A stretch of DNA of 64,000 nucleotides from Bacillus_I endophytica_A (GCF_026790145.1 NZ_JALAMS010000001.1:124001-188000); one strand, 5' to 3'. Positions 52,773-62,197 are shown, numbered from the stretch's first letter. Numbers and translations: made by a program. The notes: generated by a model not told the origin, from the letters alone.

Positions 52773-53450
52773 ATGGAAATAGAACGCATAAATGAAAATA
52801 CAGTAAAATTTTACGTTTCCTATATTGATATAGAAGAAAGAGGCTTCGATCGAAATGAAATTTGGTTTAGTCGCGAACGAAGTGAAGAACTCTTTTGGGA
52901 TATGATGGATGAAGTTCATCACAAAGAGGAGTTTACAATTGAAGGTCCTCTTTGGATTCAAGTGCAAGCAATGGATAAAGGAATCGAGGTTGTCGTTACA
53001 AGAGCAAGTCTTTCTAAAGATGGGCAAAAATTTGAAGTCCCTGTTGGGGAAGACAAAAAAATTGATATTCCTGTTGATGAAAAACTGGAATCCTTACTTG
53101 ATGATCATAATATAAGTGAAGTTGCTGAAGATGAAGATGATGAAGAATCCCTTCAGTTTGTTCTTCATTTTAAAGATTTTGAAGATCTAATTTCTTTAAG
53201 TCATCGTATTCAGCTTCCCGAAATTCCGAACAATTTATATGCTTTCGAAAATCGTTACTACTTATACGTAGAGTTTTTCAACTGCCAAGATGACATTGAA
53301 AAATTAGACGATATTCTTAGCATTTTGCTTGAATATAGTGAAGAATCAAGAACAACTGTTCATCATCTTGAAGAGTACGGTAAGCTTGTCATGAAAGAGA
53401 ATGCACTAGAAGAAGTAAAAAAACATTTCCCACTTCTTGCAAATTCTTAA
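52773..53450 (+). CDS. mecA: MecA adaptor of ClpCP
   Basis: This 225-residue adaptor delivers ComK and other substrates to ClpC-ClpP. The N-terminal substrate-binding domain starts MEIERINENTVKFYVSYID, a linker rich in Asp/Glu (about residues 108-125) follows, and the C-terminal ClpC-binding domain includes FENRYYLYVEF and EYGKLVMKENAL. GGGAGAG precedes the ATG. It acts against the competence genes med-comZ and coiA elsewhere in this window. Confidence 0.92.
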   Translation: MEIERINENTVKFYVSYIDIEERGFDRNEIWFSRERSEELFWDMMDEVHHKEEFTIEGPLWIQVQAMDKGIEVVVTRASLSKDGQKFEVPVGEDKKIDIPVDEKLESLLDDHNISEVAEDEDDEESLQFVLHFKDFEDLISLSHRIQLPEIPNNLYAFENRYYLYVEFFNCQDDIEKLDDILSILLEYSEESRTTVHHLEEYGKLVMKENALEEVKKHFPLLANS

Positions 53451-53502
53451 CTTTTAGTTTTGAGCTTGAATGTTGTGCGATATATATAATATGTGGAGAA
53501 TG

Positions 53503-53540
53503 AGTCGTTGCCTTGTTATGGTAACGACTTTCTGTTTTTT
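53503..53540 (+). terminator. Terminator of mecA
   Basis: AGTCGTTGCC/GGTAACGACT arms with one G-T pair, then TTCTGTTTTTT. Confidence 0.75.
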
Positions 53541-53568
53541 CACAATATAAAATGAAATAGGTGCATAT

Positions 53569-55077
53569 TTGTTGAAGAACGGAATTAAGCTTATTTTATT
53601 TGTTGTCGTTACCGTCTCCTTCGTTCTATTAACTGAACATTTATGGAACAGTACACTGCTTGGCATCTTGAGCGTTCTTATGACAATAAGCGTTATTTTC
53701 ATTAGCATCCTTATTTCCTTAGAAAATCGCCATCCTAACCAGACGCTTACATGGCTCGTTGTTCTTGGAAGTTTCCCGCTTTTTGGCTTCATTTTTTATA
53801 TATTTTTTGGACGCAATGTTCGGAAACGAAGACTTTTCGAAAAGAAAGGGAAGTTAGATGAAAAAGTCCTCAAAGAACAAGAGGGAGAATTATTTAAAGA
53901 TGTTCAACATCCGTTTAATCAGCACGAAAAACGATTGTTCCATCTTGCTCATAATGTTGGGAAAAGCCCAATTTCCTTCAAAACTGAAACAGAGACATTA
54001 ACAAATGGAACGGAAACGTTTGCTACCATTATAAACGCTTTGTATAGTGCAAGACATCACATTCATTTAGAATATTATATTGTAAGAAGTGATAAGTTAG
54101 GAAATCAGATTAAAGAAATTCTCATTGAAAAAGCTTTGCAAGGTGTGAAAGTTCGTTTTTTATACGATGCAGTAGGAAGTTTTAAACTGAAAAAAAAGTA
54201 TATAAAAGAGCTTGTAAAGGCAGGAGTAGAAATGGTTCCTTTTCTGCCTGTTACTTTCCCGTTGCTAACAAGCAAAGTGAATTTTAGAAACCATCGTAAG
54301 TTAATTATTGTAGACGGCTCTATTGGTTTTGTTGGTGGATTGAATATTGGAGAGGAGTATCTTGGACATAGCAGGCATTATGGATTTTGGCGTGACACTC
54401 ATTTGAAAATAAGAGGAGAAGGTGTTCGTTCTCTTCAGCTTACCTTTTTACAGGACTGGTATTACATGACAGGAGAGGATTTGTTGAACTCTATGTATCT
54501 TTTTTCAACGCTTCCTGATGTGAAAAAAGACGGTGGTGTCCAAATTATTGCTGGAGGTCCTGATAGAGAATTTCAAGTGATTAAGCAGCTTTTTTTCTCT
54601 ATGATTACGACAGCAAGAGAGTCTGTTTGGATTGCATCTCCTTATTTTATTCCTGATGAAGATATTGTGACTGCTTTAAAAGTCGCTTCTTTGAGCGGTA
54701 TTGACGTGCGAATTTTAACTCCGAAACGGCCGGATAAAAAGATTGTTTTTTATGCTTCTCGGTCTTACTTTCCTGAGTTGATGGGGGCTGGAGTAAAAAT
54801 ATATGAATATGAAAAAGGTTTTTTACACAGCAAAATTATTATCGTAGATCATGAAATAGCTTCCATTGGTACAGCTAATATGGATATGAGGAGCTTTCAT
54901 CTGAATTTTGAAGTTAATGCTTTTCTTTATAAAACGGGAAGCACTCAGAAACTTGTGTATGCTTTTTTAGAAGATTTTGAGGATGCGAATCATCTAGAAA
55001 GTAAACAATTTGCTCAAAGGTCTTTAGCCATTCGTCTTATAGAATCAGCGTGTAGACTCCTATCTCCTCTTTTATAA
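53569..55077 (+). CDS. cls: Cardiolipin synthase
   Basis: This 502-residue membrane enzyme of the phospholipase D superfamily joins two phosphatidylglycerols. Two N-terminal membrane helices are followed by two HKD motifs: HRKLIIVDGSIGFVGG near residue 242 and HSKIIIVDHEIASIGT near 422. The start is TTGTTG with a modest AGGTG upstream, so either TTG is possible. B. subtilis has no cls between mecA and coiA, so this is a local insertion or rearrangement. Confidence 0.92.
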   Translation: MLKNGIKLILFVVVTVSFVLLTEHLWNSTLLGILSVLMTISVIFISILISLENRHPNQTLTWLVVLGSFPLFGFIFYIFFGRNVRKRRLFEKKGKLDEKVLKEQEGELFKDVQHPFNQHEKRLFHLAHNVGKSPISFKTETETLTNGTETFATIINALYSARHHIHLEYYIVRSDKLGNQIKEILIEKALQGVKVRFLYDAVGSFKLKKKYIKELVKAGVEMVPFLPVTFPLLTSKVNFRNHRKLIIVDGSIGFVGGLNIGEEYLGHSRHYGFWRDTHLKIRGEGVRSLQLTFLQDWYYMTGEDLLNSMYLFSTLPDVKKDGGVQIIAGGPDREFQVIKQLFFSMITTARESVWIASPYFIPDEDIVTALKVASLSGIDVRILTPKRPDKKIVFYASRSYFPELMGAGVKIYEYEKGFLHSKIIIVDHEIASIGTANMDMRSFHLNFEVNAFLYKTGSTQKLVYAFLEDFEDANHLESKQFAQRSLAIRLIESACRLLSPLL

Positions 55078-55103
55078 AGTTCTCTTATTGAGAACTTTTT
55101 TTA
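55077..55103 (+). terminator. Terminator of cls
   Basis: AAGTTCTC/GAGAACTT arms with a T-run. Confidence 0.88.
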
Positions 55104-55181
55104 TGGGAAAAAGGATTTTAGAAAATATTGTCGAATAATGACTCGTACTCTAAAAAACTAAAAAGGGGAGGTTTTTAAATT

Positions 55182-56369
55182 TTGCTTGTTGCTCAAACTG
55201 AAACAGGTCAAAAGATTGCTTTGTTAGAACGCTATTCATATGATTATTATCAAGCGCTAAAGGAAACAAAGTTTTACTGTCCAATTTGTAAAGGAAAGCT
55301 TATATTGAAAGTAGGGATAAAAAACATTGCTCACTTTGCTCACGAACCGAAAGCCTCATGTGCCTTCGAATATGAAAGGGAAACACCTTATCATTTAGAG
55401 GGGAAAAAAGGCCTCTACAGATGGCTCGAAGAACAAACAAAAGTAAAGATGGAAGAATATTTGCCTTCTATATCACAGCGTCCTGATCTTTTTTTACCTG
55501 ATTCTCATATCGCTATTGAATTTCAATGTTCAGCTCTTTCGCTTGAAGCACTTCGAAAGCGAAATAAAGGCTATTCCCGTTTAAATATTACCCCTCTTTG
55601 GATCTTAAGTGCGAAACGTTTTAGAAGAAATGCAAAAGGAAGTCTGAAGGTATCCTATAATGAATGGAAGTTTCTTCAACCACCAGTCTCTCATTCATCT
55701 CCCTATCTCCTCTATTATTGTCCGAATTTTTCCCGTTTTACTATCGTTAGCGATATTATAGCTTTCTCCCCGACATCTGTATTTGCCACTGTTTCTTACT
55801 ACAGCACAGCTTCCTTATCTCTTGACTCTCTTTTTCACCCCGGTTCCTCAAAAGCTTCTTTCTTTGTGCCTTGGGTTATTAAAAAAGGAGAATGGAGAAT
55901 GAAATACGCCTTATATCCAAAAAATCCGTACGCCCCTCTTTTAAAACTTCTCTATACTCACCATATTCCTCCTTCTCATTTTCCTAGTGAGGCAGGTCTG
56001 CCTGTACAAAGTGGTTATTTCATTGAGAGCCATTCTTGTGTGTGGCAACTTTATATATTACTTGATCATTTTCTACCTCAAAAAAGAAATTGTATCATCC
56101 ACTATGAAACCATTCTCAAGCAGTTTAAAAGAAGGATACAAAGTCGACATGTAAAATTACGAGAACTTCCAATGATAACAAAAGGAAGCTTTGAAGACGC
56201 TTTGAAAGAATATTTAAGTTTGCTTAGTACTGTTGGATTTATTACTGAAATAGAATCCAATCGCTTTTCAATCAACAGAGTGTGGACAACAATGCCTATA
56301 CACAAGCATCCAATTGATGGGGACTATCAAATTATGAATAAACTCCAACTCAAACAGCAAAAAGGATGA
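55182..56369 (+). CDS. coiA: Competence protein CoiA
   Basis: This 395-residue protein acts in recombination of incoming DNA during transformation in relatives. A short zinc-binding region (FYCPICKGKL followed by HFAHE, residues about 32-55) precedes a PD-(D/E)xK-like nuclease core (RPDLFLPDSHIAIEFQCSAL, with the Asp and Glu-x-Gln residues). It starts at TTG with GGGGAGG upstream. It precedes pepF as yjbF-yjbG do in B. subtilis. Confidence 0.9.
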   Translation: MLVAQTETGQKIALLERYSYDYYQALKETKFYCPICKGKLILKVGIKNIAHFAHEPKASCAFEYERETPYHLEGKKGLYRWLEEQTKVKMEEYLPSISQRPDLFLPDSHIAIEFQCSALSLEALRKRNKGYSRLNITPLWILSAKRFRRNAKGSLKVSYNEWKFLQPPVSHSSPYLLYYCPNFSRFTIVSDIIAFSPTSVFATVSYYSTASLSLDSLFHPGSSKASFFVPWVIKKGEWRMKYALYPKNPYAPLLKLLYTHHIPPSHFPSEAGLPVQSGYFIESHSCVWQLYILLDHFLPQKRNCIIHYETILKQFKRRIQSRHVKLRELPMITKGSFEDALKEYLSLLSTVGFITEIESNRFSINRVWTTMPIHKHPIDGDYQIMNKLQLKQQKG

Positions 56370-56523
56370 CAGCATAGAAAGAAAACGATACGATAAAAGG
56401 ATAGGAAAAACATCCCTATGTTTGAAAAAAAGCAGGGAAGCATAGAATAAACAAAGAATTTATAAAGAAGTAGTAAATTTTTTAACAACTAACTTTGAAC
56501 AATTAAGATATGGAGGGAAAATG

Positions 56524-58335
56524 ATGACAGAACAAACTAAAAAACTACCAGCACGCAGCGAAATTCCTGAGAAGGATACGTGGAGACTAGAAGATATTTT
56601 TGCAACAGATAAAGAATGGGAAAAAGAATTTGATGAAGTAAAAGAACTTATCCCATCTGTTACAGCTTATGCGGGTAAATTAGGAGAGTCATCAGAGAAC
56701 CTATATAATGCTTTAAAAACACAAGATGAGGTAACACTAAGAGTAGAGAAACTGTATGCATATGCACATATGCGCTACGACCAAGATACAACAAATAGTT
56801 TTTATCAAGGATTAAATGACAGAATCCAAAATTTATACACGCAAGTAGCAAGTGCCTTATCATTTATGACACCAGAGATTTTAGCTATTGAAGAAGAGAA
56901 GATTTCTTCTTTTTTAGAAGAGAATGAAGCATTGCGTCTTTATAAACATGCTTTAGAAGAAATAACAAGACAGCGTCCACATGTTTTATCCGCTGAAGAA
57001 GAAGCATTACTAGCTAAAGCAGGAGATGTTTTAGGAGCTTCAAGCACAACATTTGGAATGCTGAATAATGCGGATCTAGAGTTTCCAACGATTAAAGATG
57101 AAGAAGGAAATGAAGTAGAAGTAACACATGGCCGCTATACAAGGTTTTTAGAAAGTGAAGATCGTCGTGTTCGAGAAGAAGCATTTTCAGCAATGTATGA
57201 TACATATGGAAAATTTAAAAATACGTTTGCAAGCACGCTATCTGGAACAGTAAAACGTGATAATTTCAATGCGCTTGTTCGTCATTATGAGTCAGCTCGT
57301 CAAGCAGCTCTTAGTGCAAACAATATACCGGAAGAAGTATATGATAATTTAGTAACAACAATTAATAAACATCTTCCACTTCTTCATCGCTATACAAAGC
57401 TTCGCAAAAAAGTGTTAAACGTTGACGAGCTTCATATGTATGATTTGTATACTCCGCTTGTTAAAGACGTTAATATGAAAGTAACGTATGAAGAAGCAAA
57501 AGAATATACATTAAAAGGCCTCGAACCTCTTGGAGAAGAGTATAAAAGCGTACTTGAAGAAGGATTTAACAATCGCTGGGTTGATGTGCATGAAAACAAA
57601 GGAAAACGCAGTGGAGCCTATTCTTCTGGTTCGTATGGCACAAACCCTTATGTACTCATGAACTGGCAAGATAATGTGAACAATTTATTTACTTTAGCAC
57701 ACGAATTTGGCCATTCTGTGCATAGTTACTATACAAGAAAAACGCAGCCGTATCCTTATGGAGATTACTCTATCTTCGTAGCAGAAGTTGCGTCAACAAC
57801 AAATGAAGCACTTTTAAATGAGTACTTATTAGAGAATTTAGAAGATGAAAAACAAAAACAGTATGTGTTAAACCACTATTTAGAAGGGTTCCGTGCAACT
57901 GTATTTCGTCAAACAATGTTCGCAGAATTTGAACATGATATTCATGTGAAAGCGCAAAATGGCGAACCGTTAACACCTGAACTTCTTTCTAAAACATACT
58001 ATGATTTGAATAAGAAGTATTTTGGGGAAGATATGGTTATTGATGAAGACATTAGTTTAGAATGGGCACGTATTCCTCATTTTTACTATAATTACTACGT
58101 TTATCAATATGCAACAGGTTTTAGTGCTGCAACAGCTTTAAGTAAACAGATCCTAGAAGAAGGAGAGACAGCTGTTGAACGCTATCTAGAGTTCTTAAAG
58201 GCAGGAAGCTCCGATTATCCAATTAACGTATTGAAAAAAGCAGGCGTAGATATGACAAGTGCAAAACCAATTGAAGAAGCTTTAAAAGTATTTGAAGAAA
58301 AACTTGATGAAATGGAAAAACTTCTAAATCAATAA
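56524..58335 (+). CDS. pepF: Oligoendopeptidase F
   Basis: This 603-residue M3 zinc metallopeptidase cleaves short peptides in the cytoplasm. The zinc motif is HEFGHSVH in TLAHEFGHSVHSYYT near residue 395, with the third ligand in ASTTNEALLNEY. The start is a tandem ATGATG with GGAGGG upstream; I take the second ATG for spacing. Together with Opp it would process imported peptides; B. subtilis PepF overexpression affects sporulation. Confidence 0.93.
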   Translation: MTEQTKKLPARSEIPEKDTWRLEDIFATDKEWEKEFDEVKELIPSVTAYAGKLGESSENLYNALKTQDEVTLRVEKLYAYAHMRYDQDTTNSFYQGLNDRIQNLYTQVASALSFMTPEILAIEEEKISSFLEENEALRLYKHALEEITRQRPHVLSAEEEALLAKAGDVLGASSTTFGMLNNADLEFPTIKDEEGNEVEVTHGRYTRFLESEDRRVREEAFSAMYDTYGKFKNTFASTLSGTVKRDNFNALVRHYESARQAALSANNIPEEVYDNLVTTINKHLPLLHRYTKLRKKVLNVDELHMYDLYTPLVKDVNMKVTYEEAKEYTLKGLEPLGEEYKSVLEEGFNNRWVDVHENKGKRSGAYSSGSYGTNPYVLMNWQDNVNNLFTLAHEFGHSVHSYYTRKTQPYPYGDYSIFVAEVASTTNEALLNEYLLENLEDEKQKQYVLNHYLEGFRATVFRQTMFAEFEHDIHVKAQNGEPLTPELLSKTYYDLNKKYFGEDMVIDEDISLEWARIPHFYYNYYVYQYATGFSAATALSKQILEEGETAVERYLEFLKAGSSDYPINVLKKAGVDMTSAKPIEEALKVFEEKLDEMEKLLNQ

Positions 58336-58340
58336 GAAGA

Positions 58341-58367
58341 AAGGCAGGAGCTTTTTCCTGCCTTTTT
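58341..58367. terminator. Bidirectional terminator after pepF
   Basis: AAGGCAGGA/TCCTGCCTT arms with a T-run; the convergent small gene ends at 58368. Confidence 0.85.
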
Positions 58368-58544
58368 CTATTTGAATCCTGAAAAGCGCTTTCGGTTATT
58401 AAGATAGGAGAAGAAAGCTAAAATAACAAGGAAAAAAAGCGGAGCAGCAATAAGCAAAGAAACAAGGTTTAATAAAGAAAGACCATAGAACAGGAACGAG
58501 CAAAAGGCAGTGAAAAAAAGCAAAAGTGGATAAAGTTTTTTCAT
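58368..58544 (-). CDS. Small two-helix membrane protein next to roxS
   Basis: This 58-residue protein starts MKKLYPLLLFFTAFC and has two hydrophobic stretches (about 4-22 and 27-47) followed by a basic tail, SYLNNRKRFSGFK. AAAGGAG lies upstream at normal spacing. In B. subtilis a small gene, yizD, flanks roxS on this side, but I cannot confirm homology. Function unknown. Confidence 0.7.
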   Translation of the reverse strand: MKKLYPLLLFFTAFCSFLFYGLSLLNLVSLLIAAPLFFLVILAFFSYLNNRKRFSGFK

Positions 58545-58646
58545 GTTTTTCTCCTTTCTGTACTTTTGCTACTATATATATGAAGAAGAAATCATAACAT
58601 CCATATTAAAAAGTTTGACAAAAATGTGAAATGAAATACAAAGTAC

Positions 58647-58698
58647 TTGTCAGCACTAGATAATATTTGCTATATTATAGATGTGAAATTAATCACAA
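58647..58698 (+). promoter_or_regulatory. roxS promoter with Rex/Fnr-type site
   Basis: TTGTCA (58647-58652) is spaced 18 bases from TATATT (58671-58676). ATGTGAAATTAATCACAA (58681-58698) matches the Rex operator TTGTGAA-N4-TTCACAA at all but two fixed positions and contains TGTGA-N6-TCACA, the Fnr-type core. It covers the start site. Rex would link transcription to NADH level. Confidence 0.75.
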
Positions 58699-58799
58699 AC
58701 ATATACCCCTTTGTTTGACCGTGAAAAATTTCTCCCATCCCCTTGTTGTCTTAATGACAACGAGAAAGACCCAGCAAATTTGCTGGGTCTTTCTTTTGT
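58686..58799 (+). ncRNA. roxS: RoxS/RsaE family small regulatory RNA
   Basis: A short transcript of about 115 nt is predicted from the Rex-type promoter to a strong terminator. It contains the C-rich single-stranded motifs ATACCCCTTTG and TCTCCCATCCCCTT separated by TTTGACCGTGAAAAATT, the conserved core of Staphylococcus RsaE and Bacillus RoxS. B. subtilis roxS lies beside yjbH, as here. RoxS represses oxidation-related and TCA-cycle messages by pairing with Shine-Dalgarno sequences. The 5' end is estimated to a few bases. Confidence 0.88.
58764..58799 (+). terminator. Terminator of roxS
   Basis: A perfect 30-base palindrome (58764-58793, arms GAAAGACCCAGCAAA and complement) is followed by TTTTGTTT. 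Confidence 0.9.
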
Positions 58800-58830
58800 T
58801 TAAAAAAGATATAAGGACTGTTTTAAATGA

Positions 58831-59712
58831 TTAAATAATATAGCGCCAAAATGATCCATGTTTGACAGGGACTTTTTCAACACGCTGTTGAAGCTGAAGT
58901 TTTTTTAGCACTTTTTCAGCTTGTTCGATTGATAAATCATAAACAACTGCAACTTCTTTTGTGGCCACAAATGTATAATATTCTAAAAAGATTTCAAGTG
59001 GTGGCAGTGGAGAAGGATCTGGCACTTCTTTTAACATTTCAAATAAAATGTTTTTAAATAATTCATAATCATAGTATCCAGAAACTTTAATTCCTTCATC
59101 CTCAATATTTTCGTTAAAGAAAACAAGTGTTGGACTTTGATCAACGTCCATTTCATACATAATCTTTGCATCACATTGGAAAGCTTTTGCAGAGCTTTCG
59201 CTGAATAAGTCTTTCTTAAATTCTTCGACATCAAGTCCTACTTGTGCGGCAAGGTCAAGGAGTACATCTGGGTCTGTAACATTTTGTTTTTCAAGAAAAA
59301 GCGTTTCTTGCATTGCTCTTAAAAAACGTATACCATGCTGTTTTCCTTGAAGCCACGCTGATTTAATAGCAATTGAAGCTGCATGTGGAGTAGAGATTGG
59401 ATTTTCTAGCCACAAGCTTCCATCACAGGACATTCCAGAGCGACTCCCTGTTTTTTCCCAAACTTGCGCCATTTTTTCAGGCTTTGCTTTTTTTAACGTA
59501 TTCAGACTCGTTAACTGAGCAGATAAAACATGTTTAAGACTAAAATACTCTCCGTATTCAATTTGAAGTTTTTTAACAATCGGCTCAAGTGCCCAACATT
59601 CTGGACAAAGTGGATCAACAAAAAAGTAGACTTCGATCGGCTTTTTGTTTGATCCTCTGCAAAGGTGTTGTAAAGAGAACGCCTTTCTTTTTTCACATTG
59701 TTTATTGTTCAA
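58831..59712 (-). CDS. spxH: SpxH (YjbH), ClpXP adaptor for Spx
   Basis: This 293-residue DsbA-like thioredoxin-fold protein binds Spx and presents it to ClpXP. The CPEC motif is in FFVDPLCPECWALEP near residue 36, preceded by a segment with HLCRG. The C-terminal winged segment reads VYDLSIEQAEKVLKKLQLQ. It starts at TTG overlapping the yjbI stop by four bases, so the pair is coupled. Its target spx is about 7 kb away. Confidence 0.93.
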   Translation of the reverse strand: MNNKQCEKRKAFSLQHLCRGSNKKPIEVYFFVDPLCPECWALEPIVKKLQIEYGEYFSLKHVLSAQLTSLNTLKKAKPEKMAQVWEKTGSRSGMSCDGSLWLENPISTPHAASIAIKSAWLQGKQHGIRFLRAMQETLFLEKQNVTDPDVLLDLAAQVGLDVEEFKKDLFSESSAKAFQCDAKIMYEMDVDQSPTLVFFNENIEDEGIKVSGYYDYELFKNILFEMLKEVPDPSPLPPLEIFLEYYTFVATKEVAVVYDLSIEQAEKVLKKLQLQQRVEKVPVKHGSFWRYII

Positions 59713-60110
59713 GGTAATACGCCTTCTTCATCTGGAGTATTCACCATATGCTGAGCAGTGAGCGTGAGCCGATGAAAAATTTGGGTTCGCAACATACCGT
59801 TAAGTCCTACTTCATCCATTGCGTCACTCATACAGGAGAGCCAAGCCTTTGCTCGCGCTGGCGTGATTTCAAAAGGCAAATGCCGAGCCCTTAACATTGG
59901 ATGTCCATGTTCATTTGTATAATCGGAAGGCCCTCCTAAATACTGTGTTAAAAACTGTTTTTGTTTTCGAGCTGTTTCAGTTAAATCGTCTGGAAAAATT
60001 GGAGCTAAGTCTGGATGATTTCCCACTCTCTTATAAAAAGCTTCTACAAGGTCAGAAATCATGTGTTCACCCCCGATAGCTTCATAAGGCGTCATATCTC
60101 TTTTTTCCAT
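59709..60110 (-). CDS. yjbI: Truncated haemoglobin (group II)
   Basis: This 133-residue globin has the group II features: FYKRVGNHPDLAPIFPDD at helix B/C, GPSDYTNEHGHPMLRARH with the proximal His region, and the conserved Trp in RAKAWLSCM. I prefer the ATG at 60110 because AAAGGAG is eight bases away; the ATG at 60116 is too close. It is coupled to spxH as in B. subtilis. A role in binding O2 or NO, or in thiol chemistry, is inferred. Confidence 0.92.
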   Translation of the reverse strand: MEKRDMTPYEAIGGEHMISDLVEAFYKRVGNHPDLAPIFPDDLTETARKQKQFLTQYLGGPSDYTNEHGHPMLRARHLPFEITPARAKAWLSCMSDAMDEVGLNGMLRTQIFHRLTLTAQHMVNTPDEEGVLP

Positions 60111-60322
60111 TGTCATAACTCCTTTATAAAAAATCTCTATTCAAACATAAAATTGTGAATAAATTCAAATTAGCTTTGTTTAGGTTATGTCCGCTTTCGT
60201 TAATATATTGCCAAAAACTTAATGATTCTACTATAGCAATAACAGTCAGAAACAACGGTTTACTTTGTTATATTGTAGCAGTCGTCTCTCTTTAACTCAA
60301 ACTATCCGCCTATAAGCATCAT

Positions 60323-60357
60323 GCAAAAAAAAGCTCCTGTCTTAGACAGGAAGCCTT
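60323..60357 (-). terminator. Terminator of yjbJ
   Basis: On the minus strand GCTTCCTGTC/GACAGGAGC arms with a three-base loop are followed by eight T residues. Confidence 0.85.
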
Positions 60358-61001
60358 TATACTTGATAATAACCCATTACTTTTTTCACATATTCTTTTG
60401 TTTCAGTAAAAGGAGGAATTCCTCCATATTTGTCTACATTGCTAGGACCTGCATTATAGGCAGCAAGAGCAAGGGAGACATCTCCATCATATTTCTCAAG
60501 CATCTTTTTCAAATATTTTGTTCCTCCTCGTATGTTTTCAAGAGGATTTAAAGGATTTAGTACACCTAGACTTTGTGCTGTAGCTGGCATAAGCTGCATA
60601 AGGCCTAATGCTCCTGCGCCGCTCTTAGCATCTTTTTTAAAATTAGATTCTTGCGTAATGACGGCTTTGATGAGTTTAGCATCTACTCCAAATTCTTCGC
60701 TCGCTTTATGAATAAGGTCCATAAATGGAGTCTCGCTTTTTTCTGACGCTTGTGCTTGTACAGGTGGGCTCGTCATCGTCACACTCAGAGGAGATGAAAG
60801 TGTAAGCTGATTCTGTAAAAAGGCCGTGCTAGATGAACTTTTTTCCGCTTCAGGCGATGAAGCAGATGTCAGCAATACATCGCTAAGGGTCGATGAAAAT
60901 AGAGAGTTTAAAGATGATTCATTTGCGGGTAGTTTATTAGATGTCATCGTTTGAAAAGCCTGAAGCTGTAGAAGTGCTAAATAAGATTGAATATTATTCA
61001 T
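60357..61001 (-). CDS. yjbJ: YjbJ, lytic transglycosylase (SLT domain)
   Basis: This 214-residue protein has an N-terminal Ser-rich region without a clear signal peptide and a C-terminal SLT domain from about residue 105. The catalytic glutamate is in VITQESNFKKDAKSGAGALG, followed by GLMQLMP and AAYNAGPSNV. It would cleave peptidoglycan glycan strands. AGGAG spacing favours the ATG at 61001 in the ATGATG pair. It overlaps yjbK by 8 bp. Confidence 0.9.
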   Translation of the reverse strand: MNNIQSYLALLQLQAFQTMTSNKLPANESSLNSLFSSTLSDVLLTSASSPEAEKSSSSTAFLQNQLTLSSPLSVTMTSPPVQAQASEKSETPFMDLIHKASEEFGVDAKLIKAVITQESNFKKDAKSGAGALGLMQLMPATAQSLGVLNPLNPLENIRGGTKYLKKMLEKYDGDVSLALAAYNAGPSNVDKYGGIPPFTETKEYVKKVMGYYQV

Positions 61002-61590
61002 CATGCTCTCCTAGTTGCTTATATTTTAAGTTGAAAAAACGCTGAATTTTATTGTTCGTTTCTCGCATTGGAATATGAAAACGGTTGAGAAGCTCTAGGA
61101 ATGCTTTTTTTCCACTTTCTTCATTTCTTACTTCATATTCAAGTTCAAAATCTTCATGATTAAGGTATGTGCTATGATCTAAAACAAGCAGTCCGTCCTT
61201 ATAAGGAACCTCTGCTCTTTTCGTTGTAAGGCTGCCAAATAAGTTAACTTTCCTTACTTCAATACCAAGGGTTTTGATTTGTTTTTCCATTGAAGAAGGA
61301 AGAGGAGATTCACCCTTTAATAAACGAGTTGTTTCCTCCTTTGTCAGCGTTTCATGCGTTTCAAGAAGGCCAACTTTACTTGGCTGTTTAAGTGTCAAAA
61401 CATAGCGATCATTTTTACATCGTATCCGAAGAGCAGCTCGTTTTTCTTTAATATCAAAATTTGGAGTATCGAAATAATAGTTTGTTTGTTCTTTAAACTG
61501 ACTGTTGTCTATATGAAAAGCATCCATAAGCTTGTGAAATTCAGTAGAAGTTAATAAATTTTTAAATTCAATCTCAATTTCTTGTTTCAT
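60994..61590 (-). CDS. yjbK: YjbK, CYTH domain phosphatase-like protein
   Basis: This 198-residue protein begins MKQEIEIEFKNLL, containing the ExExK signature of CYTH triphosphate-tunnel enzymes. Charged pairs along the strands (LRIRCKNDRYVLTLK, DFELEYEVR) fit the tunnel. Relatives hydrolyse triphosphates or polyphosphate. The ATGATG start has AAGGAAAT upstream; I take the second ATG. It is divergent from yjbL. Confidence 0.88.
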   Translation of the reverse strand: MKQEIEIEFKNLLTSTEFHKLMDAFHIDNSQFKEQTNYYFDTPNFDIKEKRAALRIRCKNDRYVLTLKQPSKVGLLETHETLTKEETTRLLKGESPLPSSMEKQIKTLGIEVRKVNLFGSLTTKRAEVPYKDGLLVLDHSTYLNHEDFELEYEVRNEESGKKAFLELLNRFHIPMRETNNKIQRFFNLKYKQLGEHDE

Positions 61591-61731
61591 CATCTATTTC
61601 CTTTCCTTGTAAAAAAAATAATATCCTTTCTATTATTCCATGTTTTGAAGGTAAACTCAATTGTCTCTTTTTTTCTTTATTAAGTGCCTTTCTTTACTAG
61701 CATGACTTCTCTACGAATTTTAGCTTTAATA

Positions 61732-61740
61732 TGGTAAAAT
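61732..61740 (+). promoter_or_regulatory. Extended -10 promoter candidate for yjbLM-nadK
   Basis: TGGTAAAAT (TGn plus TAAAAT) lies 77 bp before yjbL. The -35 is poor. No terminator is seen between yjbL, yjbM and nadK, so they may be one transcript. Confidence 0.4.
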
Positions 61741-61816
61741 GAAGGCGGGTAATTCAGAGGTTTTAGTCTAAATATACATAATATGCTCATTTATTGTTGA
61801 AGGGAGATTTACTGCT

Positions 61817-62197
61817 ATGTCAAACAGAATTGAAATAAATGGTACGGAATGGAAAGAGGGACGCTTATATATTAAAACAGAAGCGTTAAATCAAAACATT
61901 GAAACAATAGAAGATACAGGTCAAATGATTGTTGATTCTGATAATTTATCTTTCATTTATATTATAGATGTAAACGAAGCGTTTGTTTATGTTAGTATTA
62001 CGGAGCCATACTGGAATGACATTAAGGAAGCGAAAGAAAATAATGCCAATGTTGTAGCTCTTGTAGGTGAACATGAAGTACAACTTGAAAATATTTTCAC
62101 AGAATTAGAAGACCTTGTAGAAAACATCGAAGGAAACTCTAACTATGGAGAAGAATTTATGGGTTCTGTTGAAAAAATATTTTTAAATAAAGCTTAA
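61817..62197 (+). CDS. yjbL: YjbL family protein
   Basis: This 126-residue acidic cytoplasmic protein reads MSNRIEINGTEWKEGRLYIK at the start and has no cysteine or membrane segment. Function is unknown. Position between yjbK and yjbM matches B. subtilis yjbL, though the divergent orientation relative to yjbK must be checked there. GAAGGGAGA precedes the ATG. Confidence 0.75.
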   Translation: MSNRIEINGTEWKEGRLYIKTEALNQNIETIEDTGQMIVDSDNLSFIYIIDVNEAFVYVSITEPYWNDIKEAKENNANVVALVGEHEVQLENIFTELEDLVENIEGNSNYGEEFMGSVEKIFLNKA

